Source of the DNA: Dipteris shenzhenensis
Taxonomy: Eukaryota > Polypodiophyta > Polypodiopsida > Gleicheniales
Reading direction: 5' to 3' (one strand)
Length of the DNA: 64,000 nt
NCBI GenBank assembly: GCA_047967505.1
Contig: CM106541.1
Positions within the stretch are counted from its first letter, which is position 1; each line of letters begins with the position of its first letter. The position numbers and the translations under genes were made by a program. Shown one piece after another: positions 20,969 to 32,726 of the stretch. The notes below the pieces were generated by a model. It saw only the letters and a program-made list of their open reading frames with translations, ran no database searches and was not told the DNA's origin.

Positions 20969-22282
20969 TCAATTTTTCACTGTGATTTTATTTAAGGTAC
21001 GATAATCGATGCACATTCGGAAAGTTCCATTTTTCTTCTTGACAAGGAGAACGGGTGCCTCAAATGGTGAGCTACTAGGTCGAATTAGGCCTCTAGCCAA
21101 AAGATCTTCTATTTGGGTTTGAATCTCTTGCTGCTTAGTAGAATTGTGTCTATATGGTGATTTACATGGTGGTGCGCTACTTGGAATAAGGTCAGTCTTA
21201 TGATCCTCAGGTCTAGATTGAGGTAGGCCAGGGGGTAAGTCTCTGATAAAGCAGTCGTCATAGGTAGCTAGAAAAGGATCCAAAGGCTCTTGCTTAGTTC
21301 TCTTAGTCTTAGGACTAGCCTCAATCTTATTGACCATGACCAGATATGTCTTCTCACGTTTGCGCAAAGCTCTTTTAGCTTGGGTATGTGACAATATAGG
21401 CCAAGAGGGAAGATTCTTATCGCATTCTAGAGTCATAGTCTTAGTGCCTTGTGTCAGAGTAATGGTGCATTCAAGATAATCAGGTTTGGCATTATGATCG
21501 ACGTGCAAGGGCATCCCTAGAATGAGATCTTGCTTACGCGAAGGAGCGACTAAGAAATCACGGCTCTCAACTAATGGCCCTAAAGTTACCTCAAGATCCT
21601 CAACCATTTGCAAACAATTATAATTCGATCCTTGAAAAGCTGATTTGATTTTATATTTTGTTTTGATGGTTGCAAGCCCTAACTTTTCAAGTAAACGTTG
21701 CGAAATGAAATCATGGGTGCTTCCATCATCAAATAAGACACTATGTTCTTTTTCGTGCAATAGTGCAGTCATATGTAACAAAGAAGTACGAAAATAAGAT
21801 GCACTTTCACTTGAATAACACTTACCTGAAGGGGTGTAGTCGGCATCTTTAGTGTCGTTGTCCTCATCCTCGCCCTCTTGCTTGAAAGATTTATCATGGG
21901 ATCCATCATTAATGTAGTTGATTCGTGCGGAGTTGTTGCGTTGACTATTACCGTTGGTATGTCCATTGGTTCTTCCTCCATTGCCTCTGTTGTTGTTGGT
22001 AGCATTCTTTGCTTGGGTACCTGTCTTGTGTGTAGCAAGTGGATTCTTTGGACATTCATAAGAGTAGTGTCCCTTCTCTTTGCATTCATAACAGGTGATA
22101 AGTTCTTTGGTTCTTCGATTAATACGTGACTTAGCAGGTTTCCAATTATACTTACCATCATATCTACCAACTTTACCACTTACACCCTCCTGCTTGAAGT
22201 ATGAAGTATGCTTCTTTGTTCGAGGGGTGCGAGTAGCAAAGCTTCTTCCCTGCTTTCTTTCTGACTCTAATGCCAAATCCAT
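20969..22282 (-). pseudogene. element G gag zinc knuckle, protease and RT start
   Basis: A 437-residue open stretch. The knuckle is [14 protein letters not shown]. The acid protease site reads [13 protein letters not shown], where DSG would be usual, so the catalytic Asp remains but Ser is Asp. The retropepsin flap region follows, with [13 protein letters not shown]. The RT start reads [20 protein letters not shown] and [12 protein letters not shown]. It joins gag upstream through at least one stop. Confidence 0.88.
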
Positions 22283-22371
22283 AGCTCAGAAGCTGTAGAT
22301 GGTTGAAGCATATGTACATCAGCACGAATAGTAGGACGTAAACCCTTAACAAAGGTATGACATTGCTCCTT

Positions 22372-23375
22372 TCAGGACACTTTCTCAATAGTTTGCAATT
22401 GAAGTAGAGAGGAAAGATATTTCTCGGTGTATGCGTCCACACTCTCATTATCCAACTGCCTCAATCTTCGCCATTGCCTGTGAGTATCCTCTTCAAACTG
22501 TGTAAGTAGGAAGCGCTTCTTGATTTTATCTTTGAATGCTTCCCATGTCTTTGGAACATGAGTGCTTTCGGCAACCACACTCCACCATAATTGTGCATTG
22601 CTTGTCATGTGACTCGCAGCAAGTTTTACCTTCTCGATCTCTTCGTACCGTTCTCCCAAAAAGTATTGATTGAAAGAACTAATCCACGCAAGTAAAGTTT
22701 GTCCATCTCTTTAACCATCATATTTTGGAAAAGGAAAAGTTTTGCGATTAATCTTACCAAACTTCTTCTTATCATGAAGCTTGAGTGCTTTCAAGATGGC
22801 CTTCCCCACGTTGTCTTCATCGCTGGACTCATGTGAAGGAGTAGTGTCATGATGTCGTTGTAGTAAAGTCTTCACATGTCGCTCCTTCTTCCTTTGATGT
22901 CTCGTCTTGCTTCCTCCACACTCACTATCACTGGTGTTGATGATTTGCTGCTTTCACTTTTTTCATCATCTCTGTCCTTCATACGCTTCTTTGTGACTTC
23001 AGTCATCTCTTTTAACACTCGATTTGCGCGTTCTTCGTTGACTTTATGCGTGTCGCGCATGTTGCACATGTACTCAAGTTCCTGCTCAAGGTCCCGTGCA
23101 TGATGTTTCCATGCATCCAATGAATTTGATGCATGCATAGGTTCCTCGTCCTCAATCGACATAGGTGGCTTCCAAGTTGTCGTCACTTGGCGTAGAGCAT
23201 CTTCAATCTCTTGACGTTGTTGCTTCTCATGCTGATAGTGTTCTCGCCATTCTTCCTCAGTAAATGTCATCAGTGTTGGACTTCTTCTTGACCGATGGTG
23301 ATCGTTTTCCACATCCTCATCATGATGTAGATCTTCAGGATAACCTATCTCTGATGGAATACGCCTTCCAGACAT
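22372..23375 (-). pseudogene. element G gag N-terminal part
   Basis: The start at MSGRRIPSEIGYPED (23375) precedes an acidic, coiled-coil-like segment (EEWREHYQHEKQQRQEIEDA). After a break, the retrotransposon gag core appears at 22659-22372 (LAASHMTSNAQLWWS; WEAFKDKIKKRFL; RQLDNESVDAYTEKYLS). The WW and the AW/F-FK-RF pattern are typical of gypsy gag. Confidence 0.8.
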
Positions 23376-23435
23376 AGTTAAGTATATGCATGGTGCAAAG
23401 AAGAAATCACTATGAAAGGAAATACACACAAACAC

Positions 23436-24027
23436 AAGACTTATCTCAATTCGGTTTCCAAGCTTTGAAAGCGGCTATTTGTCGAATAGTATCTCTGTGG
23501 GCTCTCGAACTCACACGATTCCAACAAGTGAATCCATGCTGCAAGGTACAAAGCAAAGCTCGTGTCCGATAGCACTTGTAGACTGCCTCCTGTTCTCGTG
23601 AACACTTGCTTTTGCTTCCCTTTATTGGCTGTATGGAGCCTGTTTCTTCGCAGTCATAACTGTATCTCCTTGCTTGGCATTGAGTGAACTTACCCTCTTG
23701 CCATTACTTTATCTAAATGTGAGTTCCAAAACTGAAATTTTTTGTCTCTATGATTTGCATCATGAAATGTAATGCCCTCACATGTGAGACTCCTAAGTTA
23801 GTTTATTATCTTTGAAAGGTGGGACTGTGAGTTTGTTAATGAGAGGTTTGCAATATGGAGTGATACGTTTAAAAAAATATTATGCTGCTTCTTGATTAAG
23901 GTGTATGTTATTGCTCTTCCTTTTATAAAGTGATGATTGTCCATTGTAATAAAGATGAATTATTGTCTAAAAAATATGTAGAACTTAAAAGTCTACTGTA
24001 AATATCTCATACTAATCTTTATTGTAG
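23436..24027 (+). other. end of intron 3, upstream side of element G
   Basis: Contains the presumed untranslated leader of element G and then unique AT-rich intron sequence leading to the exon 4 acceptor. No LTR border was found. Confidence 0.5.
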
Positions 24028-24133
24028 GAGGGGAATATGGAGCAACACTATGGAGGATGCCAGAGCACCCAAAAAATTCAAGTCAATTGCAAAAATTGGC
24101 CTCTTTGGATGGTCATGCAAGGAAGATTAAATG
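24028..24133 (+). CDS. EIPR1: EIPR1/TSSC1-type WD40 protein, exon 4
   Basis: Two acceptors lie 3 nt apart (TAG at 24025-24027, GAG at 24028-24030), so the exon starts at 24028 or 24031. With the base carried from exon 3 it reads (G)GEYGATLWRMPEHPK, then SSQLQKLASLDGHARKIKW up to a donor TG|GTACAAT at 24134 (phase 2). GAA(I/L)W(R/Q)(M/I)PE and SLD.H..KI. are shared by plant and animal homologues. The next expected segment (CVLWWP-like) was not found in the remaining 39.8 kb, so intron 4 continues beyond the window. Confidence 0.88.
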
Positions 24134-24480
24134 GTACAATTTCGCCAACCCCTTAATGTACATGGTTGATTATAGAATTTAGCTCATGTTATCTATGATG
24201 CTTTTAGGCTATTGAGGGTACATGTTGGGTACATCTCTCTCTCATGTCTTATCCACTATAAGCCGCAAATCCCACATAGCATAGTGCTTGCAGCATTTAC
24301 AATGTGAATTTACAGTGTGGCCCTTGCATATGGACATTATTGCTTTTCAAGATCGACTTTGTTGCTAGACCAGTCAATGCAAGATCCCCTGAAGTGCATT
24401 TTCCTTGACATGCAATTTGTAGCAGAGGCTGATGAGGGATGTTGGTATGCCTGTGTGGATAGCTGGTTTCACTTCAATGG
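24134..24480 (+). other. start of intron 4
   Basis: Unique sequence. A frame at 24317-24514 (MQDPLKCIFLDMQFVAEADE) looks protein-like but does not match the expected next WD40 segment and has no clean acceptor, so it is not called as an exon. Confidence 0.5.
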
Positions 24481-25167
24481 TAAGACCTCAGCACCTTGCT
24501 GCCCTAGAAGATAGCCTAGGTTCCTGCCCCAGATGAGCTCAGTCTCCAGCAACTCTTGCCCTTGATTTGCCTCCTGGATGTAGGCCCAAAGGTAAGGCTG
24601 GTGCTGGTCCTTCTGCTCCCTTGTGTGCTGGCCTGCTGGATGCGAAATGCCTCCCCAAGGGGCTCCTTTTATAGGCCCCAAAGGGGCTCCAAACTGACCG
24701 ACTTGGAGGCTCCCTCTGGCCAATTCAGTCTGGCCCTCAATCGACCCCCCATGCCCCTTTATGTATGTAAGGGCTGCAGCCCCTACCTTTGCTGCACCAG
24801 CTGGACTCTTGTGTGCCCTGCACATCTGCCTTCTGCCAGGCCATGGTCTGCCCAATTGTGCCATCTACCAGGGCTCCCTTTCCAGCTTCAATCCTGCACC
24901 TTCTTGCTGCTCCTCAGTTGCTTCCTGCCAGGCCAGATCCAAGGTGGCACATTGCCCCGCCATCTTTCCTGCCCACCCATCTGCTCCCTTGATGCAGCCT
25001 CTGAGGCTTTGGGTGGATCTCTTTACGTGCTGCCCACATGGCAGCCTTGCTGCTGTCCATGTGGAAGCCACTTCTCCTCTCTTTTCTGGGCCTACCCTGC
25101 CCGAGGTCTCCCTCCCCCACGCTCTCCTCATTTTGGGCTTACAGATGGGGAGGTGACCTTTCCAACA
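24481..25167 (-). repeat. truncated LTR of the D family, minus strand
   Basis: The minus strand starts TGTTGGAAAGGTCACCTCCC at 25167, identical in style to the LTRs at 51701 and 55888. It has a TATA box (GGGGCCTATAAAAGGAGCCCC-like, about 24655-24675). It continues through the GGGCCTACATCCAGGAGG and TTCTAGGGCAGCAAGGTG landmarks and breaks off near 24481, before the LTR 3' end. No internal element sequence is attached, so it is a truncated solo LTR. Confidence 0.82.
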
Positions 25168-25669
25168 CTGGCACCTTATTTGACCTCTAGAGGCTCCTTC
25201 TTGAAGTTATCTGGGCTTAGAGAGATTTTCCTTGGAATCCAACAGTCTTTGAAGCCATGTCCCACCTAGCCTTCTGTAAAAGATAGGCGATAATCCCATG
25301 TTACTTCACCAAAAGTGTCTGCTGCTTCAGGATAGAAAAGACGCAACAAAGTTTAGATCAGCATGAACAGAGATACACCAAGTTCAAGGTGTTGATTATG
25401 GAATCTGGATACACCAAGTTCAGGTTATTGATTTAGAATTAAAGGTGGATACACCAAGTTCAGGGTGTTGATTATGTCCACTTTTAAGTTGTGTGTGTTG
25501 ATTGGAGATTTCTTATTGACTTCGGTCCGCATTGTGGAGAAGATGAGCTTGACATGTCCAACTATGCAATGTGGATCAGGATCAAGAGTCTCATGACCTA
25601 ATGGAGACTATGGAGGTGTATGTACTCGAGGCCAAGTGACACCATCTTTGGGACGATAACACAAAGCCA
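25168..25669 (+). other. intron 4 sequence with a three-fold short repeat
   Basis: The unit GATACACCAAGTTCA(A/G)GGTGTTGAT occurs at about 25372-25400, 25407-25433 and 25447-25476. The remainder is unassigned. The right edge may be part of a decayed element continued at 31551. Confidence 0.6.
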
Positions 25670-25685
25670 TGTCAGGCATTAGTTA
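25670..25685. repeat. target-site duplication of LINE B (left)
   Basis: TGTCAGGCATTAGTTA, found again exactly at 31535-31550. Confidence 0.97.
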
Positions 25686-25764
25686 TTTTTTTGTGGGAAG
25701 AAATCTTTTATTGCTGTAGAATAATTACATTCATAGTTACTTCAAAAAACGAAGTAACTACTAC

Positions 25765-28700
25765 TCAACTGAAGATCTCAGTATAAGCTGTATATACATC
25801 CTGATCAATCAAACGAGTCTGAAGACAATCATAAAATGATTGTTGCAGAGATCGTTTGAAAAAAAGAAAAGATGAAAATAGTGGATCACCAAAGACTCTA
25901 TGATTTCTGTCCATCCATAAAGTCCATAGTGTCCAATAGCGCACCCATACAAAAAATAAATCAAATCCCTGTCTCTTTGGATGAAAGCCAAACAACTAGA
26001 AAAATCTGCCAAAAGTAACAGTAGGAAATCGTTGTCAAAGCCTCTGTCTGATGAGAGCAATGAGATCAGAAGTGTTTGGACAGGACCAAAAGATATGAAA
26101 CACTGATTCAGTAGAGTGCTGACATCGGTGACAAACAGCTGAAGCAATATGTCTGTGTGCGAGTAACTGTCCGGATGGAAAAATGCCAAGAAGAACTCGC
26201 CATAGGAAAAGTTGTTGTCGTAGAGGGACTTTGTAATGCCAAAGGAGACGCAGTCTTTTTCTCCACCACTTCATTGAGCGATCTATATGCCAAACAGTAT
26301 TTGCTTTGTGGGAAATCCAAGGCTGAGGTAATAACACTTTATACAGTGATGATACTGTGATATGTGAGAGCTTCAGAGGACGGGCATATAAGGAAGGAGA
26401 GCGTAAGATCCAATCCTCAAGGCGATTCTGAAGTTCCAAATGGGGTACCGGCAAGTACGGTTGGAGCATTGCTGAAATTCGATGCCATAAAGGGCGATAA
26501 TGAGCTCCCAAGCCATATTTGCGAGTAGCCATAGAAAAAGATAAGATTGTGTTATCATCCTGAAGTACATCCGCCACAGATGAAATGCCTTTGAAGGAGA
26601 GAAAATAAGAACGTCGGGGTTCTTGTATGGCCAAAGGGGGGTGGAAAACTTTAGACCAAAAAATATTCTCTATCCTCAAAGAGTTGCCCGAGAGAGAGTC
26701 CCTGCCATGCCATTCCAAATGGGATAGAATATGTTTCCAATCAAGAAGCAGACGAGAGACAAAAGGGCATCCTCTGATCTTGCCTTAGATAGAGCCAAAT
26801 AAAAATACCACTGAATAAGCTGCCAATGCCCAAAGGCAGATGTATGAAGATGTAATAAGAGAGAGCGGATCATGAAAGCCCAAGGCTGATCTCCTTGCAG
26901 AAACTGTATCATCATTTTCCCTCTGTGAGCAAGTAAATGCATTTGAATATCAAGAATGTTCAGACCTCCGTGCATCTTGGGAGAACAGAGACGATGCATA
27001 GAGAGTAATCTGAGACTTTTCTTGCCATGTTTTGAACGCCAGAAAATTTCCATGATAGCTGACATAAATGAAACCAGATCTGCCTTAGTGAACATGGTGA
27101 GAGGCAGATAAAATTGTATGTATGCTATCAAAATGGATTGTGTGATTCGCAGGCGAACATGTAATGGCCAAGTTGCAAGCTTCCAATATTCAAGTTTTGC
27201 CCTTAACTTTGCTAGCACCCAATCAGTTTGTTGTGAGCGGGTGAGTCCCCAGCCTAGAGGATAACCAAGATGTCAAATAAAATGAGAAGCGGGGACAATT
27301 TCCTCAGGCCACAGAAGGTTGTGCCATTCCTGTGCATGTAATGGCAGCAATTTTGATTTCTGAAAATTTACCCGAAGGCTAGCAGCCAAACCATATGTAG
27401 TAAGAGCATGCATAAATCAGCCCGAGTATTTTTTGGAGTAAAGAATGAATCATCAGCATATGCCTGAGCAATCATGTTGCGACTACCAAGAATCTCCAAA
27501 CCGTGCAACTGATCAGTGTCCAAAAGGTGATCCAAATATTGAAGCAGTGGATGGGTGGCTATAGCAAAAAGTAAAGCACTCAGGGGACATCCTTGCCTGA
27601 CAGAGCAAGCAAGAGTCCAGGATGGGGAAATATCTCCTGAGAGTATACAGGCAGCTTCACTATCTTGATATAGCCAAGTGATGAGCTGCTGCATTTTTGT
27701 GCCAAAACCCAATGCTTGCATAGTCGATGAAATAAAATCCCACTGAACAGTATCAAAGGCTTTGGCAATATCAATTTGCAGGAACAAAGCATCCTGCTGT
27801 GTATATTTAGCATATTCAATTCCAATGTAGGCATTAGCAATGTTATCGGTGATGTGCCTGCGCGGGACGAAGCCATATTAAGCAGGATGCAACCCATCAT
27901 GTAAAATCCCCTTTAGCCGATCGACAATCATTTTGGTGGTGACTTTGTAAATTACGGGCATAAGAGTGATAGGTCTCCAATCTGCCAAAGACTCACAAAT
28001 TTGTTTTTTGGGAAGGAGCTTAACAAGACCTCTCTTCATGTGTCCGGCATTTTCTGATTTTGCCACGCAGCATTCACCATATATAGCAATGAATGCTTCA
28101 AAATAGGCCAGTAGGCTAGAAAAAGCTCTACTGTTAAACCATCCCATCCAGGGGATTTCCATCTGCCACATGATTTGATCGCATCTGACAGTTCCCTCTC
28201 AGTAAAAGGTTCCTCCAATTCCAAAGCTTTAGGAGGGGAAATGATAGGAGAAACATGTTGCAACAGTAAATTTCGTGCATGCAAAATCTGTTGCGAGAGA
28301 GGAGCTGCAGAGCCAAATTGCTGAGAGAAATGATGCACACAAAAGGAAGCAAGCTGTGACCGTGAGGTAGTCCATGATCCATCGGGCATAAGCACTCTGC
28401 AAATTTCTGTTTTGATTCTCCTTTGATGTAAACTTTTGAAAAATTCTTTGGAAGAGCAACCTTTATCTGTAAAGGCTCTTTGTCTTGCTTTAGTCTCCCA
28501 TTTTGCCAGTTTCCTTTGATCATTTAGTTTAAGACAATGTCTGGCCTGGCATAGTGTTGTTTGCTCATGCAAGGACAAAGAACGGTGATGATTGAGTTCA
28601 GTGAGGTCTTGACAAGTAGATTTGGCTTGAGCAATGGTTTCCCTCAGAGTCTTCAGGTAAGACTTGCCATAAACTCTAATCACCACTTGCATTTTAGAAA

Positions 28701-29570
28701 TAAAAGTATCCCAGGCATCATCAACATTGAGATGGCTGCTAGAGGAAAGACAATGAGCTGCTTCAGTAACCATTGCCTTGAAATCAGCATGTTGCAGATA
28801 ACTATTGTTGATGATGAGATGTCTCCTGTGTGGCAATCTATCATCTGGCATGTTATGAAAAGATAACCGTAACCATAGTGGTGCATGGTCTGAATGCACA
28901 AAGGCATAGTCAATCCACATTTTGCATGTGAACTCCCCATTTTGTTGGGGAGCAACACTATACCATCGATCCAGACGTGCCTGATAGGCTGAAAGAGCAT
29001 TATGTTGAAAAGTGTAGCCCGGTGACAAAGGCTGCAATTCCTTCCAAAGGTCAACCAGATCCAGATGTAGAAGTAGTTGAGACCATGCATGCCTTTCAGG
29101 AGATAACATATGATCATGTCTGGAGGTGTTGTCTCCCTGTTGTGGAGCATTATTGAAATCACCACATATGTAGGCATGATATCTCCACGGATATTGTCGC
29201 ATGGCATCCCAAATTGCAGTTCTTCCTCTGGAGGACTGAGGTGCATAAACTGAAGCAGATTCAAACACCTCTCCTCTAATAAGGCATTGGAGAACAAGCC
29301 ATCTCCCTTTGTTGTCATTTAATGCAATGGCTGGTTGAAGCTCATGTTTGATCAGAAGGACAACTCCTGAGAAAGAGTGCTCCCCAGCATAAAAAATATC
29401 ATATCCACACAGTAGTGTCCTGTCTTGCCTGCATACATATGTTGGTTGTGTTCTTGTAATGCCACTATGTCAGGCTGAAATCTGTTGATGTACAGCCACA
29501 CAGATTTCCATTTCCTACTGTCACACATGCCCTGGACATTGAGTGTAAAACATTTGATGTGAGCAGTCAT
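25765..29570 (-). pseudogene. LINE B ORF2, frameshifted
   Basis: The same protein as LINE A ORF2 but broken into at least seven open pieces: 29570-29352, 29268-28036, 28171-27878, 27787-27368, 27218-26676, 26718-26035 and 25995-25765. The endonuclease GDFNNAP and SDHAPL, RT motif SVRQGCPLSALLF, catalytic YADD and the zf-RVT region are all still readable. Small insertions and deletions, rather than only point stops, are the main damage, so this copy has decayed further than LINE A. Confidence 0.92.
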
Positions 29571-29626
29571 ATATACAGGTATTTATAGTAATGTAACAAC
29601 TATGTACAGCAGCAAAATTTATGAGG

Positions 29627-30862
29627 TCAGCCTTGCATTTCTATCTCAGGGTCGAGACCTCGCACCTGAGAAGAAGTAGCCGCCTGAGAAGTAGACAGCA
29701 AAGCAGCAACCTCTTCTTCAGGGAAGAGTGTTCTGCTGGCTGTTACTGCGGCCCATGTAATCCCAATTCCTGTGTTTATCTCTGGGGTATTCCCGCTAGA
29801 AGAGGCACCAGTCCAAGTGCGGGGGGGTGGAATTCTTCTAGCAGAAATAACTTTTCTTGGACTCTGCCAACCATCAGTTGAAGGTTGCTGTCCTTTGGTC
29901 GAGGATTGAATGACAGGAGGTGAATGTGATGTGAGATTCCCATTGGGAGCCACTGGAGCTTTGCCTTTATCCTGACTCCCAGCAGGCTGTCTACTGCTTT
30001 TATTTTTGTTGACCACTGGAGTAGGAACATCTTTAGTGGGCATAGAAACTGACAAAGTGGCACGAGGCATTTTATGTGGATTCATTGGACACTGTGAAGC
30101 CATGTGTCCAAACTTTTTGCATTCAAAATAGGCCCCTGCAAATAAACCCCATTTGAGTTTATAAAAAGCACTTCCCATGTTCACATTATTCACCGTGACT
30201 GAATAAGAGTCTGGTGTGGGATTATCAGTATCCCAGGGAATGCAAAATCTGTTTGAGTTGCCATTTGGCCGTGGTGGGTAAACCACTTTACCTAAAGATG
30301 CTGCAATTTTAGGCAAAAGCGAGGCCATACATTGGGGGAAATCAACAACTTCAACCCAAACCGGGCATCTGTGTCGGATTAAAGCCTGATAGTCCCTTGT
30401 GAGAGACCATGGCAAGACATGCACCATTCGCTGCCCAAAAAAAAGAGGTGAGTGTTCCAAAAGCATTTGTCTGTGGATCTCATCCACCATGATAACCTCA
30501 AAAAAGCCTCTGGCCGCATAGTGTACTTTACGAACAAAAGAGCCAGTCAATGTGCGTGTCAGCCAGTTGCCTATTTCTGCAGCAGGTGGCATTCGGCCTG
30601 GAAAAAATAAAATGACTGCATTCTTGGCATATTCTCTGACCGGATCCACAATTTCATCGACCTCAACCATGAGGCCAACTGAAGGAACCGAGTCTTTCCA
30701 CTCTTTTCTAGTATCTGCAAATCCTTCATGCATTATATCATATACCAGTTGAGCCTCAAGAGTCTCATGTATCGGGTCATGCTGACCCTCAACCTGCTTT
30801 TGTTTCTTGCAGGGAGCCGAGCACTCCTTTTGAAACGTTTTTTCATATGAATACTCTGCCAT
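29627..30862 (-). CDS. LINE B ORF1, CCHC knuckle damaged
   Basis: About 411 residues from MAEYSYEK to EIEMQG, uninterrupted, with the same DUF4283-like middle as LINE A. The knuckle reads YFECKKFGHMASQC: its first Cys is now Tyr, so zinc binding is probably lost. A longer frame extends upstream to 31204 but is not conserved in LINE A. The open frame may be inert because ORF2 is broken. Confidence 0.88.
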   Translation of the reverse strand: MAEYSYEKTFQKECSAPCKKQKQVEGQHDPIHETLEAQLVYDIMHEGFADTRKEWKDSVPSVGLMVEVDEIVDPVREYAKNAVILFFPGRMPPAAEIGNWLTRTLTGSFVRKVHYAARGFFEVIMVDEIHRQMLLEHSPLFFGQRMVHVLPWSLTRDYQALIRHRCPVWVEVVDFPQCMASLLPKIAASLGKVVYPPRPNGNSNRFCIPWDTDNPTPDSYSVTVNNVNMGSAFYKLKWGLFAGAYFECKKFGHMASQCPMNPHKMPRATLSVSMPTKDVPTPVVNKNKSSRQPAGSQDKGKAPVAPNGNLTSHSPPVIQSSTKGQQPSTDGWQSPRKVISARRIPPPRTWTGASSSGNTPEINTGIGITWAAVTASRTLFPEEEVAALLSTSQAATSSQVRGLDPEIEMQG

Positions 30863-31078
30863 GACTTTGTAAAAAAGGGAACTTGAAAATGAAATACATG
30901 TAAAAGGGCAGTAAAAGCCAAAAAAATCAGTCCCAAAAGAAGTATTCACAGGAGGTCCAGGAGAAAGGATAAGAAGAGTATAATGGGGAGGAGAACCACA
31001 GATGGGAATGCAAGATTTTGGCTGGAACACAAGACGTTTGGAGAAGACAGCAGAGCCCAAAAAAACTCCAAGGATTTG

Positions 31079-31415
31079 TACGGTTGGAAGTAGGGGATTG
31101 TACGGGATTGTACGGATGGAGCTGTACGGGGGGGGCAGGTGTACGGCCAAAACTGTGGGAAGAAAGTGAAACAGGGACTGACACAGCAGAACAGAAAAGT
31201 ACAAGCGTACAGACGCTGTACGGTGCCGTACGGCTGTACGGACGTGGCTTCACAGGAATTTTGGAGAGGGACGAAAAAAGGACAACGAAACACCACGTGA
31301 GCGAAGCACGAAGACCTAGGGAGCTATGGAAAAGGAAATGGGCTGTGCGAAACGGCCTGTACGCTGTACGGAAAACGCCGTACAGGCTGTACGGGTAGCC
31401 GTACTGGTTGTACGG
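31079..31415 (-). promoter_or_regulatory. GTAC array in LINE B 5' leader
   Basis: I count 16 GTAC tetramers in about 337 bp, expectation about 1.3, again mainly CCGTAC on the element strand. It is in the same place as in LINE A, although the sequence between the motifs differs a good deal between the two copies. Confidence 0.6.
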
Positions 31416-31490
31416 GACGCTGCAGAAAGCTTCGACAATGCCTCAGCTCTTCTCGACGCTCTCGCACCTCCAAGCTCTTACACACCACTA

Positions 31491-31534
31491 CTCTCTCTCA
31501 CACACACACACTCACACCACACACACACACACAC
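31491..31534. repeat. CA microsatellite at LINE B 5' terminus
   Basis: CTCTCTCA followed by (CA)n with two interruptions, ending exactly at the target duplication. On the element strand it is a (GT)n head. Confidence 0.93.
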
Positions 31535-31550
31535 TGTCAGGCATTAGTTA
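31535..31550. repeat. target-site duplication of LINE B (right)
   Basis: Exact copy of 25670-25685. Confidence 0.97.
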
Positions 31551-32726
31551 CAGCATAACAGGAGAAGGCTATAGATGTGTTTGATTTCCTTATTCAGACA
31601 ATGACAAACAATGTCTTACAGTTGACTTAGTTAGCCTCGATTGCTCATGACATATTGGATAATTCTCAAGGATCAATATGGTACTCAAGAAGTTCCCTTG
31701 CAGTTCCCAAGGATTTGTCATGGCACTAAAAATCCGTCATAGCAGCTGCCTGATCACTTCAAAATTGCTCAGGGCCATGATCCTAGCAGGAGGGGGACAC
31801 AACTACGAAGAGGATTTCAGTGCGTGAATAAAGAGCAAAGGCAAAGACAATTGAGGGGCTACACATAAAAGGTTGGTTAGAATGGTAGATCATGAAGAAG
31901 CTTCCAAAAAAATGATAGTCAAGGGCTTGTTTTACAACAAGATGGGGGCACTACACCAAAGAGTGCAAGAAGGAAGTTGACAAGAAGTGGGCAAAGGGAA
32001 CTCTAAAGAGGGGACCAAGGCTAGAAAGAAATGTTGTCATTTAAGAATTCACCATCAAACCAATGCAGCATAAAAATCAGGCTGAAGTTAGATTTCCTAG
32101 CATTTGTGTGCATGGTGATGGCGATGTTGAAAGGGCGGTGAGGGATAATGTGATGTGGTGCAACTAGTGACTAGTTGTTGTAAAGTGCACGTGAGAATGT
32201 TATCCACACAATGGGAGGGAGAATTACTCATGTATGAAGATTGCAAGCATGTGTAGAAGTGTGGATTCTCCCGCACCCCTTTCGGTATTTCTTTAATTAA
32301 GTGAGAGGCCCTGAATTCTAGGCTACATAAGGGATACATTCTTTCTTACATCTAGGGCATTCCACATCCCATTGGGCATCCACATACCCTGCATAGCCTT
32401 TACTGTTCACTGCTCTCACCACCTTTGGCAGTAGGTCTTCATCCCTAGTCCAAGAAGCTTGCACACAACTTGGAACTGTCACTAGTAACCATGCTTGGCC
32501 ACACAGTCCCCATAGCTGTCACTAGTGCCCAAAAAGCTAACTATTTGCTCAAAGCAGAAAAAGAAAGCATACAAGAGCTTTCTCCACTGTCCAGGACTGC
32601 CATGACCAATAGTTTCTCACCCTATGGGTCGCACAATCCTGATACATCAACTTGTTTTTCATAAGAGAACTGGCATCAGAACACAACAAACACTATGGCA
32701 GTCACACATGTACTGTCCCACTTTAA
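31551..32726 (+). pseudogene. decayed gag-like remnant and unassigned intron sequence
   Basis: The pre-insertion sequence of LINE B reads, with stops, EKAIDVFDFLIQTMTNN and ASIAHDILDNSQGSIWY. At about 31930-31975 it has a zinc-knuckle-like CFTTRWGHYTKECKKE, in which the second Cys is lost. This points to an old LTR-retrotransposon gag. From about 32340 to 32726 nothing was recognised. Confidence 0.45.

Larger units (their letters stand above)
18613..23435 (-). mobile_element. Ty3/gypsy element G, LTRs not seen
   Basis: A minus-strand gypsy gag-pol of about 4.8 kb in the order gag, CCHC, protease, RT, RNase H, H2C2, integrase. No 3' LTR follows; the integrase ends at 18613 next to a LINE fragment. 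No clear 5' LTR or primer-binding site was found between 23435 and exon 4. It occupies the end of intron 3. Confidence 0.9.
25686..31534 (-). mobile_element. LINE B, full-length L1-type element
   Basis: A 5,849-bp minus-strand LINE bounded by a perfect 16-bp target duplication. The A-rich tail lies at 25686 (poly-T on +), ORF2 at 29570-25765, ORF1 at 30862-29627, a GTAC array at 31079-31415, and a CA repeat at 31491-31534 that forms the extreme 5' end. It is the same family as LINE A. Because the duplication lies directly outside the CA repeat, that repeat belongs to the element, not to the target. Confidence 0.97.

Noticed and set aside
24317-24514. Candidate exon 5 of the EIPR1 gene
   Set aside because: No clean acceptor in phase 2 and no CVLWWP-like WD40 continuation.
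24556-25269. 237-codon frame on the plus strand
   Set aside because: It runs antisense through an LTR of the D family. Its Pro/Leu/Cys-rich product has no domain and the sequence is explained as LTR.
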